A stretch of DNA of 64,000 nucleotides. Source: Geoalkalibacter halelectricus (GTDB lineage Bacteria > Desulfobacterota > Desulfuromonadia > Desulfuromonadales > Geoalkalibacteraceae). The position numbers and the translations under genes were made by a program. Shown here piece by piece: positions 54,170 through 62,830 of the stretch (the stretch's first letter is position 1; each line of letters starts with the position of its first letter). Under the pieces are notes generated by a model, which saw only the letters and a program-made list of their open reading frames with translations, was not told the origin of the DNA and did not search any database. The stretch is from NCBI RefSeq assembly GCF_025263685.1, contig NZ_CP092109.1, positions 1,675,001-1,739,000 on the forward strand. Reading direction: 5' to 3'.

Positions 54170-54619
54170 GTGGCCCTTGGAAAAATCTTCAATACCGTCG
54201 AAAGCAACGGCTTGATTTTTTTGCGCCTCGGCCTGGGAGCCGTGTTCATCGCCCATGGGGCGCAAAAGCTTTTCGGCTGGTTCGGCGGGGCCGGTTTTGA
54301 GGCCACCATAGCCTACTTCGAACAAAATTTCGGCATCCCCATGTCCCTGACGATTTTGGCCATGGCGACCGAATTCTTCGGCGGCATCGGGGTGGTGCTC
54401 GGGCTTCTGACCCGAGTGGCCGCTTTGGGACTGGCCGTGGTCATGGTGGTGGCCGTGGTTCTGGTGCATCTGCCCCACGGCTTTTTCCTCAACTGGGCCT
54501 GCCATGAGGCTGCGGGCCACGGATACGAATTCAATCTGGCCCTTCTGGCCATGAGTCTGACCTTGGTGGTGTCGGGAGCCGGGAATCTCTCCGCAGACAA
54601 GTGGCTCAGCGAACTCTAG
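54170..54619 (+). CDS. DoxX-family membrane protein
   Basis: This 149-residue protein has four hydrophobic helices. The start GTG follows GGAGGTG. LIFLRLGLGAVFIAHGAQKLFGWFGG matches DoxX, and ATEFFGGIGVVLGLLTRVAALG fits the third helix. DoxX-type proteins occur in terminal oxidase or thiosulfate systems and stress responses, but no partner is beside it. It is followed by about 230 bases without features. Confidence 0.9.
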   Translation: MALGKIFNTVESNGLIFLRLGLGAVFIAHGAQKLFGWFGGAGFEATIAYFEQNFGIPMSLTILAMATEFFGGIGVVLGLLTRVAALGLAVVMVVAVVLVHLPHGFFLNWACHEAAGHGYEFNLALLAMSLTLVVSGAGNLSADKWLSEL

Positions 54620-54855
54620 CCCGCAACCATTCGGGCAGGCCGCGACACAAGTCCGCGTAATGGCGTCTCTCGCAGTGAAGCATAGCTTGGGGCACGCCGA
54701 AGGATGCCGACCTGAAACCGGCTTGTTCCGCCCAGAATATTGCGCGAGAATTCGCCGTGCGGCTTCTTCCCATGTCGCCTTTTTCGTGCTAAGCTCCGCT
54801 TTCATTTTGGCCCCGATCGCAACCGGAGCTTACCATTGACAGCCAGGAGCAACCC

Positions 54856-55644
54856 ATGGACAAGGGGTTTAAGGAAAAGGTCAAGGAACAGTTCACGCGC
54901 ACCGCGGAACGCTATGTTCATGATGAAGGATTCGCGCGTGGTGAGGATCTCATCGAAGCCGCCACGCTGCTCAAGCCGACTCCTGACGACCTGATGCTTG
55001 ACGTGGCGACCGGCGGTGGACATACGGCGTTGTTTTTCGCGCCCCTGGTGCGTAGCGTCGTCGCCTCGGATCTGACCATGCAAATTTTAAAGAAAGCCCA
55101 GGAGTTCATCAGCGAGGAAGGCGGCATTGAAAATGTCACCTTCCGCGAGGCCGACGCAGAGGATCTGCCCTTTCCCGCCGGATCCTTCACCCTGCTGACC
55201 TGCCGCATCGCTCCCCATCATTTTCCCGACGTTCCCCAGGCCCTTAAGGAATTCTTTCGGGTTCTGCGGCGCGGTGGCCGCATGGTTATCATCGATACTC
55301 TGCTTCCCGAGGATCCCGAGGTCGCGGCACTCTACCAAGCAATGGAGCAGATGCGCGATCCCACCCATGTCCAGGCCTTTTCCGAAAAAACCTGGCGCGA
55401 GATGGTGGAAAACGCCGGGTTCACCAACATCAAAACCAAGAGTTTTCCCAAGACCCATGATTTTGTGACCTGGGCCAAACGTTCGGGCCTCGATCGCCAA
55501 GGGGTGCAAAAACTCAACAAGTTTTTCATCGAAGCCCCGCAAAAATTCCACGATTATTTTCAGGTCGAAACCTTTGCCGGGGAAGTGGAAAGCTACACGG
55601 ACAAAAAAATCCTAATCTATGCTACCCGCCCGGAAAAGAAATAA
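54856..55644 (+). CDS. Class I SAM-dependent methyltransferase (UbiE-like)
   Basis: This 262-residue protein has the SAM-binding motif LDVATGGGHTALFFAPL and later motifs DAEDLPFPAGSF, RVLRRGGRMVIIDTLLP. The UbiE/COQ5 resemblance suggests a quinone or small-molecule substrate, but the exact substrate cannot be named. AGGAG precedes the ATG. A symmetrical terminator follows. Confidence 0.88.
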   Translation: MDKGFKEKVKEQFTRTAERYVHDEGFARGEDLIEAATLLKPTPDDLMLDVATGGGHTALFFAPLVRSVVASDLTMQILKKAQEFISEEGGIENVTFREADAEDLPFPAGSFTLLTCRIAPHHFPDVPQALKEFFRVLRRGGRMVIIDTLLPEDPEVAALYQAMEQMRDPTHVQAFSEKTWREMVENAGFTNIKTKSFPKTHDFVTWAKRSGLDRQGVQKLNKFFIEAPQKFHDYFQVETFAGEVESYTDKKILIYATRPEKK

Positions 55645-55663
55645 CGGCAACGAAAACCAAAAT

Positions 55664-55710
55664 CCACGCAAAAGCCCCGGACATGCACTGCAGCCGGGGC
55701 TTTTGCGTGG
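55664..55710. terminator. Bidirectional terminator between methyltransferase and gltA
   Basis: A perfect 17-bp inverted repeat CCACGCAAAAGCCCCGG / CCGGGGCTTTTGCGTGG has a 13-base loop and A/T tracts on both sides, serving two convergent genes. Confidence 0.85.
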
Positions 55711-55769
55711 AGGAAAAAACAGGGGCGCCACCAGGGCGCCCCGAAAAGTAATACATTTTAAGAATTTTA

Positions 55770-57104
55770 TTAGTTGCTGGCAGCCTTCTTGGATTCCTCG
55801 GCCCACTTCTCCAGCATCGCGGTGGTGACGGACTTGGGACGCTCGATGGCATAACCCAAGCCGCGGTCCCAAGTGATGTTGGCCATGCAGCCGAGGGCGC
55901 GGCCCACACCGAAGAGCACGGTGTAGAAGTCCCACTCACGCACGCCGTAGTACCACTGGATGACGCCGGACTGAGCATCGACGTTCGGCCAGGGATTCTT
56001 CGCCTTGCCGTGCTCCATGAGGACGCCGGGGGCGGTTTCGAAGATCATGGCGACCAGCTTGAACAGCTTGTCGTCCTTCAGCCCGGGGGTGTTGAGGCAG
56101 AATTCGCGCTGCGACATATAGCGCGGGTCGGTCTTGCGCAGAACGGCATGGCCGTAGCCGGGGACCACCTGGCCGGAGTTGAGGGTATCCCAGAGGGCCT
56201 TGGTGACCAGTTCCTTGGTCGGCTCCTGATCCTTGCAGTATTTCTCCTGGAACTTGAGGGTCCAGTCGAGAACTTCCTGGTTGGCCAAGCCATGCAGCGG
56301 ACCGGCCAGGCCGTTGATGCCGGCCGAGTAGGCATAGTAGGGGTCGGACAGAGCCGAGTGCACCAGGTGAGTGGTGTGCGCCGAAACGTTGCCGGACTCA
56401 TGGTCGGAGTGCAGGATGAAGTACATGCGCGCCACATCCTTGTAATCCTCGCACTGGCCGATCATGTGAGCGAAGTTGGCGCCCATGTCGAGCTTGGGAT
56501 CGATGGGAACCTGGAAATCGCTGCGATACTTGAGGTTGTAGATGAAAGCGGCAACGATGGGGATACGGGCCACGATGTCGCAGGCATCCTCGTAGACGGA
56601 TTCCCAGGCGACATTCTTGTTGAACTTGCCCGAATTGTAGAAAGCGGCGAATTTGGAATCACGCTGCATCGCCAGCAGGCCGACGGAGAGCATCACCATG
56701 GGGTGGCTGTCGCGCGGCAGACCGCGGATGGCATCCCACACATAGGAGGGCACGACCTGACGGGTCTTCCACTCGGCGATTACTTCATCAACCTGGGCCT
56801 GGGTGGGGACGTCGCCGGTAAGCAGGAAAAACCAGAAGGCTTCCACGGTCGGGTAATTGGAATTGGGAGCCTTGGGCAGCGCTTCGAAGGTTTCGGGGAT
56901 GGTCTTGCCGCGGAAGCGGATACCCTCATGGGGATCGAGGTAGGAGATGTCGGTGACCAGGCACTTAACGTCGCGAGCGCCGCCGATGGCCTGGGAGATG
57001 GTCACGTCACCGATCTTGACATCGCCGAACTCCTTGACCAAACGGGTGGTGCGGGGGCGAAACTCCTCAATCTTTTTAGCCAAAATCTCTTTCAGTGTCG
57101 CCAT
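55770..57104 (-). CDS. gltA: Citrate synthase, eukaryote-like type
   Basis: This 444-residue enzyme condenses acetyl-CoA and oxaloacetate. The two catalytic histidines lie in GPLHGLANQEVL and PGYGHAVLRKTDPRY, and the catalytic Asp in the late segment of residues 375-420. Length and the N-terminal region ILAKKIEEFRPRTTRL match the mitochondrial-type enzymes also found in Geobacter, rather than the shorter or hexameric bacterial forms. It is central to acetate oxidation in this lineage. A sigma-70 promoter and inverted repeat lie upstream. Confidence 0.95.
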   Translation of the reverse strand: MATLKEILAKKIEEFRPRTTRLVKEFGDVKIGDVTISQAIGGARDVKCLVTDISYLDPHEGIRFRGKTIPETFEALPKAPNSNYPTVEAFWFFLLTGDVPTQAQVDEVIAEWKTRQVVPSYVWDAIRGLPRDSHPMVMLSVGLLAMQRDSKFAAFYNSGKFNKNVAWESVYEDACDIVARIPIVAAFIYNLKYRSDFQVPIDPKLDMGANFAHMIGQCEDYKDVARMYFILHSDHESGNVSAHTTHLVHSALSDPYYAYSAGINGLAGPLHGLANQEVLDWTLKFQEKYCKDQEPTKELVTKALWDTLNSGQVVPGYGHAVLRKTDPRYMSQREFCLNTPGLKDDKLFKLVAMIFETAPGVLMEHGKAKNPWPNVDAQSGVIQWYYGVREWDFYTVLFGVGRALGCMANITWDRGLGYAIERPKSVTTAMLEKWAEESKKAASN

Positions 57105-57325
57105 GCTCTCTCTCCTTTTCCAATTAAATTACGATGGGAATGGGCCCATCGACCAGCCTCCCCTTCCAGCGCGAAACGCAAAAAAAAGGAGCCTTTGTAA
57201 AAGCAAAGGATAAACGGCCCGAACCGAAAACAAGGCTTCAGGCTAGAAGCGCCAACATTGTTCTACAAGAAGAAAGGTGGCGGTCTCGGAAACGGTGCGA
57301 GACCTACCTTGAATCAACATATTTT

Positions 57326-57340
57326 CCAAATATCGTTTGG
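57326..57340. promoter_or_regulatory. Inverted repeat at the gltA transcription start
   Basis: CCAAATATCGTTTGG (arms CCAAA/TTTGG) lies just downstream of the -10 box, at about +1 to +10. This is a usual place for a repressor site. In G. sulfurreducens gltA is repressed by HgtR; whether this is its site is unknown. Confidence 0.4.
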
Positions 57341-57345
57341 ATATT

Positions 57346-57374
57346 TTATTAGCAACAGGCCCTGACGTTGTCAA
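57346..57374 (-). promoter_or_regulatory. Sigma-70 promoter of gltA
   Basis: On the minus strand TTGACA and TAATAA are separated by 17 bases. The start falls near 57338, giving a leader of about 230 bases. Confidence 0.75.
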
Positions 57375-57382
57375 GGTAAATA

Positions 57383-57395
57383 ATGTATACAGTAT
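57383..57395. promoter_or_regulatory. Second copy of the AT-rich palindromic motif
   Basis: ATGTATACAGTAT is the reverse complement of the motif at 13929. It lies nine bases upstream of the gltA -35 box and between the gltA and dusB promoters. It could affect either gene. Confidence 0.35.
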
Positions 57396-57440
57396 TCACT
57401 TGCAGACCGCAAGGAAGTTTTTTCTCCCGGGTTTTTTCCC

Positions 57441-57470
57441 TTGGTTCTTCTTTGCGCCGCGTGCTAAAAT
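57441..57470 (+). promoter_or_regulatory. Possible sigma-70 promoter of dusB
   Basis: TTGGTT and TAAAAT are separated by 18 bases and lie about 50 bases before the dusB start. The spacing and -35 box are only fair. Confidence 0.45.
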
Positions 57471-57518
57471 GCGCAAAATTTGTGCAATCCTCCACCTTTT
57501 TTATGGTTTATCTCGCCC

Positions 57519-58478
57519 ATGCGCATTGGTTCTCTCTCCCTGGAAAACAATCTATTTCTGGCGCCCATGGCGGGCATCAGCGATCTGCCTTATCGGCGCA
57601 TAATGAAAGATTTCGGCGCGGGTCTGGTGTTCTCGGAAATGGTCAGCGCCAACGGGCTGGTCTACGAAGGTCGCCGAACACGCGAACTGCTGCGTACCTG
57701 CTCGGAAGAAGGCCCCTTGGCGGTGCAGATCTTCGGCTCCGACCCGGACATCCTGGCGCGCGCCGCCGCCCTGGTGGAAAACGATGGCGCGCTGCTCGAC
57801 ATCAACATGGGCTGCCCGGTTCGCAAGGTGGTACGCAGCGGTGCCGGCAGCGCCCTGATGCGCGAGCCCCCGCGGGTCGCGGCGATTGTGCGCGCCGTGC
57901 GTCGGGTCACCGCCCGACCGCTGACGGTGAAGATTCGCTCCGGCTGGGACGGCGCCTCGGAGAACTTTCTTGAAATCGGGCGCATCGCCCAGGAAGAGGG
58001 CGCCGACGCGGTCACTCTACACCCACGCAGCCGCGCCCAGGGTTTCAGCGGCAAGGCCGCCTGGGAACATATCCGCGCCCTGAAGCGCGAGCTGCGCATT
58101 CCGGTCATCGGCAGCGGAGATGTTTTCGCGCCCGCCGATGCCTACAACATGCTTGAAGACACCGGTTGCGACGCGGTCATGGTGGGACGCGGCGGCTACG
58201 GCAACCCCTGGCTGCTCGGCGCCATCCGCGCCCGGGAGCGGGCGGCCTGCTGGGCGCCACCCGCCCGCACCGCGCGCCTTGAGGTCGTCCTGCGCCATTT
58301 CGACCTGCATCTTGAGCAGTTCGGACCCTTGCGCACCCTGGGCGAAATGCGCAAGCACCTCTGCTGGTACTCGCGGGGTCTCGGCGGAGCTTCCAACTTC
58401 CGGGCCTTGGTTAATAGCAGTCGCTGCGTTGAGGAATTGCGCTGCGCGACCCATGACTTTTTTCTTGCCGAGTGTTGA
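57519..58478 (+). CDS. dusB: tRNA-dihydrouridine synthase (DusB type)
   Basis: This 319-residue flavoenzyme reduces uridines in tRNA D-loops. Signatures are APMAGISDLPYRR, the catalytic-Cys segment NMGCPVRKVVRSGAG, TVKIRSGWD and GRGGYGNPWLLG. ATG 57519 is chosen by family similarity; no good ribosome-binding site is visible. NtrB- and NtrC-type genes follow within six bases and sixty bases, so the three may form an operon. Confidence 0.93.
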   Translation: MRIGSLSLENNLFLAPMAGISDLPYRRIMKDFGAGLVFSEMVSANGLVYEGRRTRELLRTCSEEGPLAVQIFGSDPDILARAAALVENDGALLDINMGCPVRKVVRSGAGSALMREPPRVAAIVRAVRRVTARPLTVKIRSGWDGASENFLEIGRIAQEEGADAVTLHPRSRAQGFSGKAAWEHIRALKRELRIPVIGSGDVFAPADAYNMLEDTGCDAVMVGRGGYGNPWLLGAIRARERAACWAPPARTARLEVVLRHFDLHLEQFGPLRTLGEMRKHLCWYSRGLGGASNFRALVNSSRCVEELRCATHDFFLAEC

Positions 58479-58483
58479 ATTCC

Positions 58484-59593
58484 ATGCATCCCACGCCTCC
58501 CGACCCGGACTCCCAAAACCCGCAACTCTACGTGCGGGTTCTCGAGAACGTCGAGGACGCGGTCATCGCCCTCGACCTGGCCGGCCGCGTCACTCTGATC
58601 AACCCGGCGGCGGAAGTCTGCACGGGCATTTCCCGGCGCCTGGCGTTAGGTCGCTCCTTCGAGCGTCTGTTTCAGGGCCAGAAGGCCTTTTGCGCACTGG
58701 TCCAGGCGGCCCTGCTGGAAGGCCGAGCGATCATCAATTACGAGGACATTCTTCTACACCGCCCCGGAACGTCATCGGTTCCGGTCAGCGTTTCGGCCTC
58801 ACCCCTGCTCAAGGAGGCCGGCGACCAGGACGGTGTGGTGGTGATTTTGCGCGACCTGTCGCGTGTGCGCGAACTCGAGGAAGCGGTGCGCCGCGCCGAC
58901 CGCCTGTCCATGGTGGGCACCATGGCGGCCGGGTTGGCCCACGAGATCAAAAATCCCCTCGGCGGCATCAAGGGGGCCGCGCAGTTGCTTGACCGTGAAG
59001 CCGCCGAATTGAGCCACCTGCGGGAGTACACGCGGGTCATGATCCGCGAAGTCGAGCGGGTCAACGGCATCATCGAGGAACTCATGGATCTCGCCAGCCC
59101 CAGACAGCCTGAGATGGGCGAGGTCCATCTCGGAAAAATCCTTGGCGACATCGTACTCTTTCAAAAGGAGGCGCTGCGCCACAAGGAGGTCGAGTTCATC
59201 TTACGTCTCGACCCCAGCATTCCCCCCATTCGAGGCGACGAACACCTGCTGACCCGGCTTTTTCTTAATCTCATCAAAAATGCCGGCGAAGCCATCGAGC
59301 ACCAGGGCACCGTGGAAATCGTCACCCGGGTGGCCTCGGAATTCCATCTCAACCAGCCCGGCAACCGGCCCATTCCCTTTATTGTCGTTGAGGTGCGCGA
59401 CACCGGCAAAGGCATAACGCCAGCGCAGATGGAACAGATTTTCACACCCTTTTTCACCACCAAGACCAAGGGCAGCGGTCTTGGCCTGGCCATTTGTCAA
59501 AAAATCGTGACCGAGCACCGCGGCTTTCTCAAAGTCGAGAGCCGCCCGGGACAGGGATCCAGTTTCATCGTCTCCCTGCCCTTTTGCCGCTAG
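58484..59593 (+). CDS. PAS sensor histidine kinase (NtrB family)
   Basis: This 369-residue cytoplasmic kinase has a PAS domain (residues 15-125), the phospho-acceptor His153 in AGLAHEIKNPLGGIKGAA, and a HATPase domain with N box LIKNAGEAIEH, DTGKGIT and SGLGLAICQKI. It is similar in layout to NtrB. The GTG at 58472 overlaps the dusB stop and is an alternative start. The adjacent NtrC-type gene is its likely partner. Confidence 0.93.
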   Translation: MHPTPPDPDSQNPQLYVRVLENVEDAVIALDLAGRVTLINPAAEVCTGISRRLALGRSFERLFQGQKAFCALVQAALLEGRAIINYEDILLHRPGTSSVPVSVSASPLLKEAGDQDGVVVILRDLSRVRELEEAVRRADRLSMVGTMAAGLAHEIKNPLGGIKGAAQLLDREAAELSHLREYTRVMIREVERVNGIIEELMDLASPRQPEMGEVHLGKILGDIVLFQKEALRHKEVEFILRLDPSIPPIRGDEHLLTRLFLNLIKNAGEAIEHQGTVEIVTRVASEFHLNQPGNRPIPFIVVEVRDTGKGITPAQMEQIFTPFFTTKTKGSGLGLAICQKIVTEHRGFLKVESRPGQGSSFIVSLPFCR

Positions 59594-59652
59594 GCACCCC
59601 GGTCCGTAAGACGCTGTTTCCATCTCGTTTTAAAGAAAGTGAGCACCATCCC

Positions 59653-61086
59653 ATGGCCATCGAGCGCATTTTGATCGCCGACGACGAAGAGAGTATCCGT
59701 TGGGTTTTGTCCAAAGCCTTGAGCAAAAAAGGCTACAAGGTTGACTTGGCAAGCGACGGAAGCGAGGCTTTGGAGCTGTTCAGTCATAACACCTATGACC
59801 TGGCCATTCTCGACATCAAAATGCCCGGCATCAGCGGCCTGGACCTGCTCATCCGTTTTCAGGAGCAGGCTCCACGGACACTGATCGTCATCATGACCGC
59901 CGAATCCTCCATGAAAAATGCCGTCGAGGCCATGAAGCGCGGCGCCTACGATTACATCACCAAGCCCTTTGACCTCGATGCCATCGATGCCATTCTGGTC
60001 AAAGCCGCAAAAGCCTCGGATGTCAGCGGTGAAGTCTCCCGGCTCAAGGATCAACTCAAGGAGCAGTATCATCTCGACCGCACCATCATCGGCCAGAGTA
60101 AGCCGATGCAGGAAGTCTACAAAATCCTCGGCAAGGTCGCCCCTTCCGACGTCACCATCCTGATCACCGGCGAAAGCGGCACGGGCAAGGAACTGGTCGC
60201 GCGCGCCATCCACTACAACAGCCCGCGTCTCGGCAAGCCGTTTCTAGCCCTCAACTGCGCCGCCATCCCGCGCGAGCTGCTCGAAAGCGAACTCTTCGGC
60301 TTTGAAAAGGGCGCCTTCACCGGTGCGAGCGAACGTAAAATCGGCAAGTTCGAGCAGGCCAACGGCGGCACGCTGTTCCTGGACGAAATCGGCGACATGC
60401 CCCTTGATTTGCAGGCCAAGCTGCTGCGCGTTCTGCAGGAGAAGGAAATCACTCGCACGGGAGGCAGCTCCACCATTGCCATCGATGTGCGCATCGTGGC
60501 GGCGACCAATCAGAATCTCAAGGACAAGGTGCGGGCCCGCGAGTTCCGCGAGGATCTTTTCTATCGTCTCAACGTCGTGCCCATCGCCCTGCCGCCCCTG
60601 CGCGAGCGCCGCGACGACATTCCCCTGCTGGTCGACTACTTCGTCGAGAACGCCCGGGAAAAAATCGGCACCTCGGCCATGGGCTGCACCGCCGAGGCCC
60701 AGCAGTTGCTCTCAGCCTACAACTGGCCGGGCAATGTTCGCGAACTGGAGAACACCATCCAGCGCGCCGCCCTGCTCTCCCCCAATCCCCTGTTGACACC
60801 TGATGATTTCGCGGCACTGAGCGAGGCGAGCGGAGAATCGACGGACTGCTCCCTGGAGATGCTCATCACCAACAAACTGCGCAACGCCATTGGCAAAATG
60901 GAGGTCCAGGAGCTCAACAACCTCTACGAGATGGTCCTGCACCAGATGGAGCGCCCCCTGATTCGCATCGTGCTGGAGAAAACCCGCGGCAACCAGGTCA
61001 AAACCGCAGAAATTCTCGGAATCAACCGCAATACCCTGCGCAAGAAGATCCAGACGCTCGGCATCGAGATTACCAAGGAGGGCTGA
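59653..61086 (+). CDS. Sigma-54-dependent response regulator (NtrC family)
   Basis: This 477-residue activator has a receiver domain with phospho-site Asp54, an AAA+ domain with GESGTGKELVARAIHYNS, GAFTGAS and DEIGDMPLDLQAKLLRVL, and a C-terminal Fis-type helix-turn-helix (KTAEILGINRNTLRKKI). It contains the sigma-54 contact motif GAFTGA. It should activate sigma-54 promoters, such as the one upstream of glnK, but whether it does is unknown. It follows its kinase by 59 bases. Confidence 0.95.
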   Translation: MAIERILIADDEESIRWVLSKALSKKGYKVDLASDGSEALELFSHNTYDLAILDIKMPGISGLDLLIRFQEQAPRTLIVIMTAESSMKNAVEAMKRGAYDYITKPFDLDAIDAILVKAAKASDVSGEVSRLKDQLKEQYHLDRTIIGQSKPMQEVYKILGKVAPSDVTILITGESGTGKELVARAIHYNSPRLGKPFLALNCAAIPRELLESELFGFEKGAFTGASERKIGKFEQANGGTLFLDEIGDMPLDLQAKLLRVLQEKEITRTGGSSTIAIDVRIVAATNQNLKDKVRAREFREDLFYRLNVVPIALPPLRERRDDIPLLVDYFVENAREKIGTSAMGCTAEAQQLLSAYNWPGNVRELENTIQRAALLSPNPLLTPDDFAALSEASGESTDCSLEMLITNKLRNAIGKMEVQELNNLYEMVLHQMERPLIRIVLEKTRGNQVKTAEILGINRNTLRKKIQTLGIEITKEG

Positions 61087-61115
61087 AGGCCGAAATCGAC
61101 ACACCCTCAGCAAAT

Positions 61116-61156
61116 AAAAAAATCCCCAGGAGCTTGGCGCGCCTGGGGATTTTTTT
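61116..61156. terminator. Bidirectional terminator between the NtrC-type gene and dnaB
   Basis: AAAAAAATCCCCAGG pairs with CCTGGGGATTTTTTT around an 11-base loop. The symmetrical A/T tracts suit both convergent genes. Confidence 0.88.
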
Positions 61157-61164
61157 GTGCGGGA

Positions 61165-62532
61165 TCAGTAGCCCTCTTCGCGTCGGGCCAGATTTTCAAA
61201 CCGGGTGTATTCTCCGCGAAAGGCCAGGTTGACCGTGCCGATCGGGCCGTTGCGCTGCTTGCCGATAATGATTTCGGCGGCGCCGCGGTGGTTTTCGTTG
61301 CACTCTTCGTGCTTTTTACAGTGGGGGCAATAGACCTCGTCGCGATAGACGAACATAATCACGTCGGCGTCCTGCTCAATGGCGCCCGATTCGCGCAGAT
61401 CCGCCATGATGGGGCGCTTGTCGGTGCGGTTCTCCAAGGAGCGGTTGAGCTGGGAGAGCGCCACCACCGGCACGCTCAGTTCCTTGGCCAACGCCTTGAG
61501 TGAACGCGAGATTTCCGAGATCTCCTGCTGGCGACTCTCGGGATTGTTGCCGCGCATGAGCTGGAGATAGTCGACGATGATCAGCCCGATATCCTCTTGG
61601 GCCTTGAGGCGACGGGCCTTGGAACGAACCTCCAGCGCGCTGATCGCCGGCGTATCGTCGATAAAAATTTTGGCATCGCTCAATTCGCTGGCGGCGCTGG
61701 TGAGCTTCGGCCAGTCGGAATCGCCCAAATGCCCGGTGCGCATGCGGCTGGCGTCCACGCGCGCCACGGAACAAAGCAGGCGCTGCACCAACTGCTCTTT
61801 GCCCATCTCCAGGGAGAAGATCAGGCTGGGGGTGCGGCGTTCGCTTTTCACGGCGGCGTATTCGGCCACGTTGAGACAAAAGGCTGTCTTGCCCATGGAT
61901 GGCCGCCCGGCAATGATGACCAGATCTCCCGGCTGCAGGCCGGCGGTCATTTTGTCGAGATCGGTGTAACCCGAGGGCACTCCAGTGACGAGTTCCTTGC
62001 GCTCGTAGAGCTTTTCGATGTTCTTGAAGGTATCCTTGAGGATGTCGCGAACGGCGAAGTAACTAGGACGATTGCGATTTTCGGCGATTTCGAAAATCGA
62101 TTTTTCCGCCTGATCGAGAATTTCCTCGATGTTGCCGCCGGCGTAGCCCGAGGTGGCGATCTCAGTCGCGACCGAGATCAGGTTCCGGGCAATGGCCCGC
62201 TCCTTGACCAACCGGCAATAGTAAACGATGTTTGCGGCCGTCGGCACGTAATCGACCAGGGTGGCCAGATAGGCGTGCCCACCTACGAGTTCAAGGGCCT
62301 GGCGGCTTTGCAGCTGTGCCGCGAGGGTGACCAGATCGGCGGGCTCATTCTTCTCGGAAAGGGCGATCAGGCTTTCAAAGATCTTGCGATGGCTGTCGCG
62401 ATAGAAATCTTCCGGACGCAGGATCTCGAGAACCTTGTCGAGGGCCTGCTCATCGAGGAGGATGCCGCCGAGAACGGACATCTCGGCTTCAAGGCTCTGG
62501 GGCGGCAACCGGTGGGCGCTGGACTCTTCCAT
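61165..62532 (-). CDS. dnaB: Replicative DNA helicase
   Basis: This 455-residue hexameric helicase has the DnaB N-terminal domain (LPPQSLEAEMSVLGGILLDEQ) and RecA-like domain with Walker A GRPSMGKTAFCLN, SLEMGKEQL and LIIVDYLQLMRG. The ATG at MEESSAHRL follows AGGTG. An additional in-frame region extends upstream to the intron palindrome but looks non-coding. It is transcribed away from the palindrome, whose left arm ends only 68 bases upstream. Confidence 0.96.
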   Translation of the reverse strand: MEESSAHRLPPQSLEAEMSVLGGILLDEQALDKVLEILRPEDFYRDSHRKIFESLIALSEKNEPADLVTLAAQLQSRQALELVGGHAYLATLVDYVPTAANIVYYCRLVKERAIARNLISVATEIATSGYAGGNIEEILDQAEKSIFEIAENRNRPSYFAVRDILKDTFKNIEKLYERKELVTGVPSGYTDLDKMTAGLQPGDLVIIAGRPSMGKTAFCLNVAEYAAVKSERRTPSLIFSLEMGKEQLVQRLLCSVARVDASRMRTGHLGDSDWPKLTSAASELSDAKIFIDDTPAISALEVRSKARRLKAQEDIGLIIVDYLQLMRGNNPESRQQEISEISRSLKALAKELSVPVVALSQLNRSLENRTDKRPIMADLRESGAIEQDADVIMFVYRDEVYCPHCKKHEECNENHRGAAEIIIGKQRNGPIGTVNLAFRGEYTRFENLARREEGY

Positions 62533-62600
62533 GGACACCTGAGGGCAACAAAAGGGTTCCGCTCGTCCCCGACCACCGCTTCGCGCGGCGCGGGCTCGCA

Positions 62601-62830
62601 ATCGGGATAGGGGGCGGTCAGGCTCTCTGACCGCTCCCCTCCCACACCACCCGGCATGCGGGTCCGCACCGGGCGGTTCGAGAAGTTGAGGTTATGAGAG
62701 CCGGGGAACACCGATCCGGTTGTTCCCCGGCTCTCATAACCTCAACTTCTCGAACCGCCCGGTGCGGACCCGCATGCCGGGTGGTGTGGGAGGGGAGCGG
62801 TCAGAGAGCCTGACCGCCCCCTATCCCGAT
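62601..62830. repeat. Perfect palindrome of two fused group II intron 3' ends
   Basis: Two identical 110-bp arms (62601-62710 and 62721-62830) are inverted around 10 bases. Each arm, read outward, has a hairpin matching intron domain V (ACCGCCCGG with CCGGGTGGT) and then a domain VI-like stem, GGGG-A-GCGGTCAG with CTGACCGC-CCCC. That stem has an unpaired A (62796, mirrored at 62635) eight or so pairs from the end, as a branch-point A would be. The arms end in CCCGAT, fitting the AY rule for group II 3' ends. No reverse transcriptase or 5' part is present. Confidence 0.75.

Noticed and set aside
54137-54805. Minus-strand frame opposite DoxX
   Set aside because: It is rich in His and Gln, as expected of an antisense shadow, and overlaps a clear DoxX gene.
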